DNA from: Melioribacteraceae bacterium
GTDB lineage: Bacteria; Bacteroidota; Ignavibacteria; Ignavibacteriales; Melioribacteraceae
Assembly: GCA_026983795.1 (NCBI GenBank)
Contig: JALSTI010000237.1
Span: 1-38,491, forward strand
Direction: 5' to 3'
Length of the DNA stretch: 38,491 bases
The position numbers and the translations under genes are program-made. Below, piece after piece: positions 23,984 to 32,778 of the stretch; positions within the stretch are counted from its first letter, which is position 1; every line of letters begins with the position of its first letter. The notes beneath the pieces were generated by a model that worked only from the letters and a program-made list of their open reading frames with translations, was not told where the DNA came from and did no database searches.

Positions 23984-24781
23984 TCAGAATTTTTGCTTTC
24001 TTATTCCAATATGGCAAAGAGAAAAATCATATTTAACAGGGTCTGCAGGATTTATTAACTTCAATTCATTCGTTATATCTTCAGCCATTTTCCACGATAT
24101 TATTTTTCGTTTTGTTAGCTTTAATTGCCTGCTGATTTTTGCAATGTGCGTATCGACCGGAATAATAAGTTGATTTTTTCTAATTTCTTTCCACAAGCCG
24201 AAATCGATTTTGTCTTTTCTAACCATCCAGCGCAAGAATAAATTCATCCTTTTGCAAGCGCTTCCTTTTTGCGGATCGGGAAACATAAATTTTATCCCGT
24301 TAGAATAAAGTTGTTCGCGATGAGCAATATATTTCAAATTATTAGAAAAATTCGAAAGTGCATTTTTGAGATTTTGTTCTTCTTCAAGATAATAAAGCAA
24401 AAACAAATTTTTAAGCGAACCGTAATTTTTGTAAACTGTATTCAGTATTAAAAATAAAGAAGCTATGTCGTTTGGTTTATAAAATCGATGTCTGATATTT
24501 GCAAACTCTTTTTTCCCGTGTTGAAATTTATAATCCATTACAAATTCCGCAGGCTTATCTCCGGTAATATTAAAAATTTTGTTTAATGAAAATTTTATTT
24601 GAGCAATAGTTCCATAAGCAAAAACCGAAGCGATAAATGCAGCAATTTCTATATCCGTACTATCTGAAAATTTGTGGGGATATTCTACCGGGTCCGGAGC
24701 CGAGACAGATTTGTTAAACGCCCGGTAATGGTATTCCAATTTATTTTTTAATTTATGACGTGCAATTTTTGGCATATTCAT
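23984..24781 (-). CDS. DUF2400 / TIGR02757 family protein
   Basis: A 265-residue member of the TIGR02757/DUF2400 family of unknown function. Typical blocks are the N-terminal DPVEYPHKFSDSTDIEIAAF and the C-terminal PVDTHIAKISRQLKL with NPADPVKYDFSLCHIGI. The VDTH segment resembles the catalytic-aspartate region of HhH-GPD DNA glycosylases such as endonuclease III (VDTHIFRV). No helix-hairpin-helix LPGVG loop and no iron-sulfur cysteine cluster are seen. The ATG at 24781 has no strong ribosome-binding site. It follows the secreted Asp-box gene by 19 bases and is probably read from the same message; the OPT gene starts 105 bases after its stop. Confidence 0.85.
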   Translation of the reverse strand: MNMPKIARHKLKNKLEYHYRAFNKSVSAPDPVEYPHKFSDSTDIEIAAFIASVFAYGTIAQIKFSLNKIFNITGDKPAEFVMDYKFQHGKKEFANIRHRFYKPNDIASLFLILNTVYKNYGSLKNLFLLYYLEEEQNLKNALSNFSNNLKYIAHREQLYSNGIKFMFPDPQKGSACKRMNLFLRWMVRKDKIDFGLWKEIRKNQLIIPVDTHIAKISRQLKLTKRKIISWKMAEDITNELKLINPADPVKYDFSLCHIGIRKQKF

Positions 24782-24800
24782 TTTTATTTTGGGTGGATAA

Positions 24801-26372
24801 TTATTCCAGGAGAATCATTTTTTTTACTATTCTGCTTTTGCCGAAATTTAATGTATAAAAATAAATGCCCGAAGACACATTGTTTCCGTCGAATCTAACT
24901 TCGTAAGTTCCCGCTTGTTTAATTTCGTTAACAAGCGTGGAAATTTTTCTCCCAAGAATATCATAAACATTCAAGGTAACAAAACTTTTTAGCGGAATGC
25001 GATAACTAATTTTTGTGCTTGAATTAAAAGGATTCGGGAAATTTTGAAACAACTTAAAAGTTAACTCAGTTTTTTTTTCGGTGTTTACGGAAGTAACAAG
25101 GGAAGAATCGGAAATTATGGCTGTCCAAATGCTTAATTTGCTGTTATCAACCCGCATCCAAACAGGGCGGATTTCATTATTATAAGCGTCTATATCAATA
25201 TAATCACCAAAGAAAACCGAAGGGGTCGGGACGAAAGACGAGTCGCTGATTTTATAATTTTGAAATGATTCACCGCCGTTTACCGATCTGGCTAAATAAA
25301 CATCAGTAGCTGTTAAAGAAGTATTTCTTCTATCGTAAAAAACAATATATATTTTACCATTTGTAGGATCGACGCTCATCCACGAAAAAAACTGATGGCG
25401 TGATGTAGTATCATTATTTACTTTGATAACTTTTCCCCAAGTATTTCCGCCGTCTGTGGATTTTATAAAGAATATGTCGGTATTGTCCGTTCCGTTTCGT
25501 TGGTCGGACCAATTAATATAAATATTCCCGCGGTAAGGTGAATTACTGATATCGCAAGCGGTTATGGGCATTCCATTTGCTCTGTTAATACCGGGGATTT
25601 GAAAATCCCATCCGCCAGGTTGACCTGCAACAAAAACATCTTTTCCAAAAGTATTTCCGCCGTCAAGAGATTTATCGAACAAAATTCCGGACGGGCCCGC
25701 CCAACTTAAATAAACTTCTCCATCAGGACCAACAGCCGGAACGGCGCCTTCAACCGTTGAATCGGAATCGACACAATTTCCGCCTTTATCGCTTACTCTA
25801 ACCGGAGTTGACCAGGTTATTCCGTCGTCGTTGCTATAGGAAAATAATATTCTCGTGCTGTCATTAGGATTGTTACTGCCGTAGTCGTCAAATTCCGTCC
25901 AAGCCAAGTAAAGATTATTCCTATAATTAGAATTTGTTCTGTCAACCGCCATCCATTCTTTATCTTGATTTTTCGGAGAATTAAAACCGACTCCGGCTCC
26001 GTCGTTCCAAGTCGCTCCGTTATCTTCCGATTTTTGAACCACTATTCTATCAACCCAATAACCGTTAGTAACCGGATTTGATAAATGTGCGTAAAATAAA
26101 TTTCCCTTATTGTCAAAAATTACACTCGGGTCGCCCCAAACGCCCAAGCTAGATGACATTGTTTTTTCTGTCCACGTATTTCCGGCATCCGTAGAAGAGA
26201 AAAAATAATTCAAATTAGATCCCGCAGCAATAATTTCAGGATTCAGAGGATTAATAGCAATCGTAACTTCGTTCGGTTGCCGACTTGAATCACTGGAAAC
26301 TTTAACATTTTTAATTTGAGCAAATAAAGAACCAGTGTACAGGAGGACGAGTATGTAAATAAAATTTTTCAC
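24801..26372 (-). CDS. Secreted Asp-box (BNR/sialidase-fold) protein with type IX sorting domain
   Basis: A 523-residue secreted beta-propeller. A signal peptide covers about 1-18 (ending SLFAQ). At least five Asp-box repeats of the S-x-D-x-G-x-T-W kind occur (SSTDAGNTW, KSEDNGATW, YSNDDGITW, KSLDGGNTF, KSTDGGNTW), as in sialidases and many other propellers. The last 85 or so residues are a type IX secretion C-terminal domain (LFQNFPNPFNSSTKISYRIP ... GRKISTLVNE ... SGIYFYTL ... KMILLE), so it is probably exported across the outer membrane and anchored. No sialidase RIP motif or catalytic set is obvious, so sialidase activity should not be assumed. The start is GTG seven bases after the pdxJ stop. 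Confidence 0.88.
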   Translation of the reverse strand: MKNFIYILVLLYTGSLFAQIKNVKVSSDSSRQPNEVTIAINPLNPEIIAAGSNLNYFFSSTDAGNTWTEKTMSSSLGVWGDPSVIFDNKGNLFYAHLSNPVTNGYWVDRIVVQKSEDNGATWNDGAGVGFNSPKNQDKEWMAVDRTNSNYRNNLYLAWTEFDDYGSNNPNDSTRILFSYSNDDGITWSTPVRVSDKGGNCVDSDSTVEGAVPAVGPDGEVYLSWAGPSGILFDKSLDGGNTFGKDVFVAGQPGGWDFQIPGINRANGMPITACDISNSPYRGNIYINWSDQRNGTDNTDIFFIKSTDGGNTWGKVIKVNNDTTSRHQFFSWMSVDPTNGKIYIVFYDRRNTSLTATDVYLARSVNGGESFQNYKISDSSFVPTPSVFFGDYIDIDAYNNEIRPVWMRVDNSKLSIWTAIISDSSLVTSVNTEKKTELTFKLFQNFPNPFNSSTKISYRIPLKSFVTLNVYDILGRKISTLVNEIKQAGTYEVRFDGNNVSSGIYFYTLNFGKSRIVKKMILLE

Positions 26373-26379
26373 TAATACT

Positions 26380-27096
26380 CTAAATTTTAAGTAAATGCAG
26401 CATTTCTTTTATGGCTTTTTCTAACCCGACAAACACCGATTTTGCAATAATAGCTTGTCCAATGCTAACTTCGTCAATATTATTATTGATAGCGGTAAAT
26501 TCTTTTATATTTAAATAATTGAGTCCGTGACCCGCGTTGACGCCCAGTCCTAATTTTTTTGCATGCAGCGCTGCTTGTCTTATTCTTTCAAGCTCGTCAA
26601 ACATTTCTTCTTCCGTAGCGGCATTAGCATAAACCCCCGTATGAATTTCGATAAAATCGGAATTTATTTCGGCAGCGGTATCGATTTGCACTAAATCGGG
26701 TTCTACGAATAAAGATACCGGAATATCCGCATCATGTAATTGAATAATTGTAGATTTCAATTGTTCAATATTATCGACCACATTCAAACCGCCTTCTGTA
26801 GTAAGCTCTTGTCTTTTTTCAGGAACAAGCGTAGCCAAATCGGGTTGAACATCGCACGCAATATCAATAATTTCTTTATCCGCGGCCATTTCAAGGTCCA
26901 GCTTGGTTTTAACCAATTCTCTTAATAACCGTACATCCCGTTCATTAACGTGTCTTCTGTCTTCCCTTAAATGCACAACAATTCCGTCTACGCCAAACTC
27001 TTCCGCCATTAAAGCGAATGTAACGGGATCGGGATTATCTTCACCGCGTGCATTTCTTAAAACAGCAACATGATCAACATTTAATGAAAATTTCAT
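26380..27096 (-). CDS. pdxJ: Pyridoxine 5'-phosphate synthase PdxJ
   Basis: A TIM-barrel enzyme of 238 residues that condenses 1-deoxyxylulose 5-phosphate with 3-amino-2-oxopropyl phosphate, the last ring-forming step of the DXP-dependent vitamin B6 route. Family blocks: NVDHVAVLRNARG near the start, HLREDRRHV at about 43-51, LEMAADKEI, SLFVEPD, EIHTGVYA and the phosphate-binding NAGHGLNY. The start at 27096 has AAAGGA upstream. The frame stays open 42 codons further back, but that extension is lysine- and tyrosine-rich and unlike PdxJ. The gene is downstream of an intrinsic terminator and so has its own promoter; the secreted Asp-box gene follows seven bases after its stop. Confidence 0.96.
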   Translation of the reverse strand: MKFSLNVDHVAVLRNARGEDNPDPVTFALMAEEFGVDGIVVHLREDRRHVNERDVRLLRELVKTKLDLEMAADKEIIDIACDVQPDLATLVPEKRQELTTEGGLNVVDNIEQLKSTIIQLHDADIPVSLFVEPDLVQIDTAAEINSDFIEIHTGVYANAATEEEMFDELERIRQAALHAKKLGLGVNAGHGLNYLNIKEFTAINNNIDEVSIGQAIIAKSVFVGLEKAIKEMLHLLKI

Positions 27097-27292
27097 TTGG
27101 TTTTCCTTTATAATATTTTTTTTTCGTAAAATAAATTTATAATATTTATTAGAAACAAGTTTTGAATATCTTTTATAAATAATTGTCCTGCAATTTTTAT
27201 AAAGTAGATTAGAAACCTTCAAGATTTTGGTTAAGCTTAAGGTTATTGATTTTGTTTTTCATAAATGATTGAAAAAGAAAGACCCGGAAAGG

Positions 27293-27324
27293 ACAAAAAA
27301 AACCGCAACCAATAAGTTGCGGTT
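27293..27324 (-). terminator. Intrinsic terminator after the ALDH7 gene
   Basis: GTTGCGGTT and AACCGCAAC (27316-27324 and 27301-27309) pair around a six-base loop. In the minus direction a run of eight T follows. It lies 32 bases past the dehydrogenase stop and is a strong rho-independent terminator. Confidence 0.9.
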
Positions 27325-27355
27325 ATAAATCATTACTTTTTTACAAAATTGATTT

Positions 27356-28888
27356 TTAGATTTCGAATTTAATACCTTGCGCCAAAGGCAAATCCGTACC
27401 AAAATTAATTGTATTTGTTTGACGTCTCATGTAAGCTTTCCAAGCATCGGAACCAGACTCGCGTCCTCCGCCGGTTTCTTTTTCGCCGCCGAAAGCTCCG
27501 CCAATTTCTGCGCCGGATGTTCCGATATTGACATTCGCAATTCCGCAATCGGAACCCCAAGCAGATAAAAATTCTTCCGCTTCTCTTAAATTAGTGGTAA
27601 AAATAGAAGACGACAATCCTTGTACAACATCATTATGTATAGCAATTGCATTGCTCACATCGCCTTTATATTTTATTAAATAAAGAATCGGAGCGAAAGT
27701 TTCTTCCTGAACAATTTTATAATTATTCTCGGCTTCAACCAGAGCAGGTCTAACATAACAACCGGATTCATAACCTTCGCCTTCCAATACTTCACCACCG
27801 AATATTAGATTTCCGCCTTCTTCTTGGACTAATTTCAATGCTTCTTTAAAATCAAGAACCGCCGCTTTATCAATCAAGGGGCCAACATGATTATTTACAT
27901 CCATTGGGTCGCCAATTTTAAGACTCTGATAAGCTTTTAACAATGACTCTTTAACCTGCTCGTAAATATCTTCGTGAATAATTAATCTTCTGGTAGATGT
28001 ACATCTTTGTCCAGCGGTACCAACCGCACCAAAAACTATAGCGGGAATAGCCATTTTCAGGTCTGCATTAGGAGTTAAAATAATTGCATTATTTCCGCCT
28101 AATTCCAAAATAACTTTTCCGAAACGTTTAGCGATTACTTCGGCACCGTGTCTGCCGACGGGAACGGAACCGGTAATGGAAATAAGAGGTACATGTTTAT
28201 CGTTCAACATTCTTTCACCAACGGTTGAACCTTTACCAATTACCAGGTTAAATATTCCCTCGGGCAAATTATTTTCTTCGATAACTTGGGCAATAATTTT
28301 CTGAACGGCTATAGCCGTTAAGGGTACCTTAGAAGAAGGTTTCCACAAATTAGTATCGCCCGCAACAGTTGCTATCATTGCGTTCCAAGCCCAAACGGCA
28401 ACGGGAAAATTGAACGCCGAAATAATTCCCACAACACCAAGAGGATGATATTGATCGTACATTCTATGTTTTGGTCTTTCCGATTTCATCGTAAATCCAT
28501 AAAGTTGACGGGACTGCCCAACAGCAAAGTCGCAAATGTCAATCATTTCCTGAACTTCACCCCATCCTTCCTGTAAAGATTTTCCCATCTCATAGGAAAC
28601 CAATCTTCCCAACGGGTCTTTATATTCTCTTAATTTCAAACCAATTTGTCTAACTATTTCACCGCGTTTAGGCGCGGGAACCGTCCGCCAATATTTAAAT
28701 GCTTCATTTGCTTTTTTTACAACCTTATCATAATCATCTGTAGATGCTTGATAAACTTTTGCAATTAATTTGCCGTTAACCGGCGTTTTTACATTTAGTT
28801 CGCCCTGATCGGTTGTTTTATTCCACTCAAGACCTGTAGACGAGCCGAAATTTTCTTCTTCAATTTTTAATGTTTTCAAAAAATCCAT
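27356..28888 (-). CDS. ALDH7-type aldehyde dehydrogenase (aminoadipate semialdehyde / piperideine-6-carboxylate)
   Basis: A 510-residue NAD-dependent aldehyde dehydrogenase. The nucleophile is Cys296 in [12 protein letters not shown] and the general-base motif is LELGGNN. The C-terminal [20 protein letters not shown] and [20 protein letters not shown] blocks are those of the ALDH7 (antiquitin) branch, whose usual substrate is alpha-aminoadipic semialdehyde in lysine breakdown. The length is normal. The cytosolic enzyme starts at an ATG preceded by GAGG. No other lysine-degradation genes are adjacent, so the substrate rests on family similarity. A terminator follows and a 387-base non-coding region precedes it. 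Confidence 0.92.
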   Translation of the reverse strand: MDFLKTLKIEEENFGSSTGLEWNKTTDQGELNVKTPVNGKLIAKVYQASTDDYDKVVKKANEAFKYWRTVPAPKRGEIVRQIGLKLREYKDPLGRLVSYEMGKSLQEGWGEVQEMIDICDFAVGQSRQLYGFTMKSERPKHRMYDQYHPLGVVGIISAFNFPVAVWAWNAMIATVAGDTNLWKPSSKVPLTAIAVQKIIAQVIEENNLPEGIFNLVIGKGSTVGERMLNDKHVPLISITGSVPVGRHGAEVIAKRFGKVILELGGNNAIILTPNADLKMAIPAIVFGAVGTAGQRCTSTRRLIIHEDIYEQVKESLLKAYQSLKIGDPMDVNNHVGPLIDKAAVLDFKEALKLVQEEGGNLIFGGEVLEGEGYESGCYVRPALVEAENNYKIVQEETFAPILYLIKYKGDVSNAIAIHNDVVQGLSSSIFTTNLREAEEFLSAWGSDCGIANVNIGTSGAEIGGAFGGEKETGGGRESGSDAWKAYMRRQTNTINFGTDLPLAQGIKFEI

Positions 28889-29275
28889 AGTGTTACCTCA
28901 TTATTTTTTACGATTATTTTTATGAAATTCTTATGTAAATATACTACAATTTCCTTCTAACTTGCTTCTCATTTGTTTAAAATTTAGTAGAAATAACCAA
29001 GTTTATTCTTAACTTTAGTCTTATCTGATTTCAAAAACTATTTTTTGGTTTATTATCAAATTTTACTTTATTTTTGTATACCCTATTACTAACAAAATAA
29101 TTACTTTTTCACTACTTGCACAAAACGGTTCCTAAACGGAGCCGTTGTTATTTTTAAATTGAGCATTTTCAGTATTACTAATTATCCGCCGGTATTTGTT
29201 TTTCTTATTATTACCGGGTTAAACTAAATTTAATGATAAATAGCCATTAAGCTTAATAAGTTATAAATTTCAACT
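28889..29275. other. Non-coding region between divergent genes
   Basis: These 387 AT-rich bases separate the dehydrogenase (minus) and rsmI (plus) starts and should carry both promoters. The ribosome-binding site GAGG of the dehydrogenase lies at its left end. The only clear structure is a hairpin at 29124-29146 followed by T residues. I see no protein-coding frame of useful length and no tRNA. Confidence 0.7.
29124..29155 (+). terminator. Orphan terminator-like hairpin
   Basis: AACGGTTCC at 29124-29132 pairs with GGAGCCGTT at 29138-29146 (one G-U pair) around TAAAC, followed by GTTATTTTT. No plus-strand gene lies upstream of it. It could end a small RNA, attenuate rsmI, or be unrelated to transcription. 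Confidence 0.45.
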
Positions 29276-29959
29276 ATGAAAAAAGGCGAATTGTTTATAG
29301 TAGCAACACCAATAGGAAATTTGCAAGATATTTCCTTCAGAGCAATACAAATTCTTAAAGAAGTTGATTTAATCCTTTGCGAGGACACAAGGGTTACACG
29401 AAAATTATTAAACAATTATGAAATAAATAACAGTCTTGCATCTTTTAACGCCCAAAGTGAAATAAAAAAGATACCTGGAATTATCCGGCAACTACTTTCC
29501 GGAAAAACTATTGCGCTGGTTTCCGATGCAGGAACCCCAACAATCTCAGACCCCGGCGTAAGACTTATAAACGAAGCTATTAAAAATGATATTAAAATTA
29601 CCGGTATACCGGGTCCTAACGCAGCAATTTTGGCTTTAAGCATTTCCGGTTTACCTACCGATTCATTTGTATTCGAAGGATTTCTACCTCAAAAAAAAGG
29701 AAGACAAAAAAAATTAAAATACTTAGCCGATGAAAACCGTACAGTAATACTATATGAATCGACTTATAGAATAGAAAAACTATTAAATGAATTGAATGAA
29801 TACATGCCTGAACGTTATATTGTGGTTCACCGTGAACTAACCAAAAAATTTGAAGAAACTTGGAGAGGTTTACCGCAAGATATATTAAAACAATTACCAG
29901 ACAAAACAATTAAGGGAGAATTTGTAATTTTACTGTCTCCAATTTTATGGAAACAATAA
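29276..29959 (+). CDS. rsmI: 16S rRNA (cytidine-1402-2'-O)-methyltransferase RsmI
   Basis: A 227-residue SAM-dependent methyltransferase of the tetrapyrrole-methylase fold that 2'-O-methylates C1402 in the ribosomal P site. The N-terminal VATPIGNLQDISFRAI, the CEDTRVTRKLL block, SDAGTPTISDPG and the GIPGPNAAILALSISGLP loop are all characteristic. The family's C-terminal 50 residues are shortened; it ends soon after GEFVILLSP. The ATG has no clear Shine-Dalgarno, common in this window. It converges on apt with a gap of only four bases, so the two genes share a transcription end region and no hairpin fits between them. Confidence 0.95.
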   Translation: MKKGELFIVATPIGNLQDISFRAIQILKEVDLILCEDTRVTRKLLNNYEINNSLASFNAQSEIKKIPGIIRQLLSGKTIALVSDAGTPTISDPGVRLINEAIKNDIKITGIPGPNAAILALSISGLPTDSFVFEGFLPQKKGRQKKLKYLADENRTVILYESTYRIEKLLNELNEYMPERYIVVHRELTKKFEETWRGLPQDILKQLPDKTIKGEFVILLSPILWKQ

Positions 29960-29963
29960 ACAA

Positions 29964-30485
29964 TTATTCACTATCATAATGAATTAACGAATGCACCTGA
30001 TAGTTTTTTAATTTTTCCCTTCCTTTCAGAAAGTCCAATTCAATTACAAATGATATAAGTTCAATTCTTGCTCCCAGTTTTTCCACTAAATTACATGCCG
30101 CTTCCATCGTGCCACCGGTAGCAAGCAAATCATCGTGTAATAAAACTTTATCATTTTTATCCAATGCATCTTTATGAATCTCAATTGAATCCGAACCATA
30201 TTCCAATTCATAAGTAAATTTAATTGTATCGGCCGGTAATTTTCCGGGTTTTCTAATTGGAACAAAGCCTGCTCCAAGTTTATGAGCTAATGCTCCGCCA
30301 AAAATAAATCCACGTGATTCTATGCCTACTACCTTAGTTATTCCTTTGTTATTACATAAGTTATATAATTTATCTAAAGTATAATCGAAACCTTCTGCAT
30401 TTTTAATTAAAGTTGTAATATCTTTAAAAACTATTCCTTTTATAGGAAAATCCGGAACATCGCGAATTAATTTTTTAATATCCAT
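29964..30485 (-). CDS. apt: Adenine phosphoribosyltransferase
   Basis: A 173-residue purine-salvage enzyme making AMP from adenine and PRPP in the cytosol. The PRPP-binding loop VLLHDDLLATGGTMEAA is at about 114-130, and the earlier ESRGFIFGGALAHKLGAGFV and RKPGKLPADTI blocks are typical of bacterial Apt. The N-terminus IRDVPDFPIKGIVFKDIT is full length. The ATG at 30485 follows AAGGAG. It begins 21 bases after the PolX-like gene stop and may be the last gene of the run that begins with the MFS transporter at 34965. Confidence 0.97.
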   Translation of the reverse strand: MDIKKLIRDVPDFPIKGIVFKDITTLIKNAEGFDYTLDKLYNLCNNKGITKVVGIESRGFIFGGALAHKLGAGFVPIRKPGKLPADTIKFTYELEYGSDSIEIHKDALDKNDKVLLHDDLLATGGTMEAACNLVEKLGARIELISFVIELDFLKGREKLKNYQVHSLIHYDSE

Positions 30486-30506
30486 TTTTACTCCTTAAAA
30501 TAGAAT

Positions 30507-32174
30507 TTATTTTTTTTCAATAAATCGTTCAAACTTATTTAAATCAAATGTATTAATTACTTCCGATTTTTGTATTCCCCCTTTTCTCGCAATCATAATT
30601 CCATATTTAATATCATTAATTCCCGCGGTCGAATGAGCATCGGGATTAATTGCGAACTTACAACCCTGTTCCCTTGCGTAATAAATTAATCTCCAGTCCA
30701 AATCCAATCTGTGTGGATTAGCGTTAATTTCTATTGCAACCTTATTCCGGGAGCATGCATCAATTACTTTTTTCATATTCACGGCGTACGGGTCTCTTCT
30801 TAACAAAAGCCGCCCCGTCGGGTGACCGATTACATTAGTGTATGGATTTTCAATAGCTTTTATGATTCTCTTTGTCATTTCTTCTTCACTTAAATTAAAT
30901 TGCGAATGGACGGAAGCTACGATAAAATCAAAATTATGTAGAAAATCATCGTTATAATCCAAATCTCCATTCCTTAAAATATCCGATTCTATACCTTGAT
31001 ACAATTTAATTTTAGAATTTTTACTTAATTCATTAATTTCTTCTTTTTGTTTCAATACATCTTTTTCTTTAAGTCCGTTTGCATAAAATGCAGTTTTACT
31101 ATGATCGCATACAGCGGCGAACTTAAAACCTAATTCCGTTGCGGCGTCAAACATTTCTGCCAAAGTATTTATTCCATCCGACCATGTAGTATGAAAATGA
31201 AGTAAACCTTTAAAATCATTAAAAACAAGATCGCTGTTTGTCCTAAGATTTCCGGGAGCATCAAACCATTCTGTTTCTCTCATCTCCGGGATAACAAACG
31301 TAAGATCAAGATTTGCAAATATACTTTCTTCGTTTTCCCCGTCCGGAATATTTTTAGCTTTTGTGAGTTGTTTAATAAACCCTTCCGAACCGGTTGAAGC
31401 AAATAATTTTTTGGGAAATAATTTAGAGTTCTCAACTAAATATATTATAACTTTTGGTTCATAATTAACTAATAAGCTTAATGTATAGCTTAAACTGTTC
31501 TCTTCTAATACATTATATTCAAATAAGTTAGATAAATCTTCCAAAAACTTTTCATAATTAGTAATTTGTAATAGAAACTCAATTTTTGATATAATTTCTC
31601 TTTTACGCCGGAGTTCTCCCGTAATGCTAATTTGCTTAATATGCTTTATTTTTTTTAAGTCCTCTTCAATTTCTCCTGCTATATAAATAGCTTCCGATAA
31701 TAAAACAAATCCTTTATTATTTTTTATTCTCTCAATTTCCTTTAATATTTTTTCTTGAGTTTTCAGCCCGAACCCTTTTAATTCAGCCACTTGATTATTA
31801 CTGCAGGCATTCTCTAAATCAGCTATATTTTTTATATTTAACTCGCTGTACAAAGTTCTTATTTTGCTTGCTCCCAATCCTTTTACGTTCATTAAATCAA
31901 TTATTCCGGGTGGAATATCTTCAAGTAATTTTTGCAATTCAACCGAATTCCCGCTTTGGTAAAATTCGTATATCACGGTTTGTAATCCTTTCCCTATTCC
32001 TTTCAAGTCGCCTATGGATTTATCCCGGATTAAAGATTCAATATCACTGTTTAGTCTTCTAATAATATTTGCTCCATTACGAAAAGCGTTTACTTTAAAA
32101 CGGTTTTCGCCTTTAAATTCCATTAAATCGGCTATCAGAGAAAGATGTTGTATTAAATTTTTGCGTAATGACAT
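30507..32174 (-). CDS. polX: PolX-like protein with degenerate polymerase domain and intact PHP domain
   Basis: A 555-residue protein with PolX architecture. The helix-hairpin-helix and 8-kDa-like region spans residues 1-150 (GIGKGLQ, VKGLGASK, LKGFGLKT). A Pol beta-type nucleotidyltransferase region follows at about 155-300 and a PHP domain at 320-550. The polymerase catalytic aspartates appear lost: where Pol beta reads GSFRR...GDMD, this protein reads GELRR at 186-190 and then SKIE at 196-199. The PHP metal residues are present: HFH at 326-328, CDH at 356-358, ASVHS, GHPTGR and NPDAHS. A DNA-processing nuclease or phosphoesterase is therefore likelier than a polymerase. The ATG at 32174 lies four bases after the stop of the preceding PAP2-like gene. 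Confidence 0.88.
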   Translation of the reverse strand: MSLRKNLIQHLSLIADLMEFKGENRFKVNAFRNGANIIRRLNSDIESLIRDKSIGDLKGIGKGLQTVIYEFYQSGNSVELQKLLEDIPPGIIDLMNVKGLGASKIRTLYSELNIKNIADLENACSNNQVAELKGFGLKTQEKILKEIERIKNNKGFVLLSEAIYIAGEIEEDLKKIKHIKQISITGELRRKREIISKIEFLLQITNYEKFLEDLSNLFEYNVLEENSLSYTLSLLVNYEPKVIIYLVENSKLFPKKLFASTGSEGFIKQLTKAKNIPDGENEESIFANLDLTFVIPEMRETEWFDAPGNLRTNSDLVFNDFKGLLHFHTTWSDGINTLAEMFDAATELGFKFAAVCDHSKTAFYANGLKEKDVLKQKEEINELSKNSKIKLYQGIESDILRNGDLDYNDDFLHNFDFIVASVHSQFNLSEEEMTKRIIKAIENPYTNVIGHPTGRLLLRRDPYAVNMKKVIDACSRNKVAIEINANPHRLDLDWRLIYYAREQGCKFAINPDAHSTAGINDIKYGIMIARKGGIQKSEVINTFDLNKFERFIEKK

Positions 32175-32178
32175 ATAA

Positions 32179-32778
32179 TTAAATTAATAAGAATATTTGA
32201 AAAATTAAACCGGAAACCAAAAATCCTAATATTCCGCCCAGTACTACTTGTGTAATTGTATGAACTTTTAATTTTATCCTTGACCAACCGGTTAAAATTA
32301 GAATTATGAATAAAATCATAGTAAACATTTTGGAATAAAAAATAGTAATTCCCATTGGAATAGCCACGCCCATTGCGTGGGCGCTTATTTTCCAAAATTT
32401 ATTGATAATCAATAAAAGAAGTGAGTTAATAAAATACACAACCCAAAGGGCAATAATTTCAATTTTAAGATGTAGAAATGAGGAAAGAGCGATTGCGATT
32501 ATCGTAAGTAAAATTCCAAATAAATAAGGGTTTTTTCTCTGTTGGCGGATATTGGCATCGTCATCGTCTATTCTCCCTTTTTTGCGCATAATAACGAAAT
32601 AAACGACAGGAATTAACAATCCGAACAAAAAGGATATTAGAACTGAAATTATTTGTTTGGTTTCATTTGGTTCTATTTTTACCGCCACATAAAAAAAGAT
32701 CATAAAGTTCATTAACGGCGGAATAAATAAGTAAGATACAAACCGCGGAAAGTTTAATAAACTATTCTTCTTTTTCAA
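32179..32778 (-). CDS. PAP2-like membrane protein
   Basis: A 199-residue membrane protein with about six helices and PAP2-superfamily features. A basic C1-like loop KKGRIDDDDANIRQQRKNP lies at about 66-84. The motif ISAHAMG takes the C2 place. SRIKLKVHTITQVVLGG takes C3, where the usual Asp is Gln. Such proteins often act as lipid-phosphate phosphatases, for example on undecaprenyl pyrophosphate or phosphatidylglycerophosphate, but the changed C3 residue makes the activity uncertain. The start is TTG at 32778, overlapping the end of dusB by 17 bases, with GGAAAG as ribosome-binding site. The next ATG in frame is inside the first helix and less likely. Confidence 0.78.
   Translation of the reverse strand: MKKKNSLLNFPRFVSYLFIPPLMNFMIFFYVAVKIEPNETKQIISVLISFLFGLLIPVVYFVIMRKKGRIDDDDANIRQQRKNPYLFGILLTIIAIALSSFLHLKIEIIALWVVYFINSLLLLIINKFWKISAHAMGVAIPMGITIFYSKMFTMILFIILILTGWSRIKLKVHTITQVVLGGILGFLVSGLIFQIFLLI

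Noticed and set aside
24801-26372. Sialidase as the function of the Asp-box protein
   Set aside because: Asp boxes mark a propeller fold only; I see no RIP motif or catalytic arginine triad.
27097-27222. Longer N-terminus for PdxJ
   Set aside because: The 42 extra residues are Lys/Tyr-rich and unlike PdxJ, and AAAGGA precedes the ATG at 27096.
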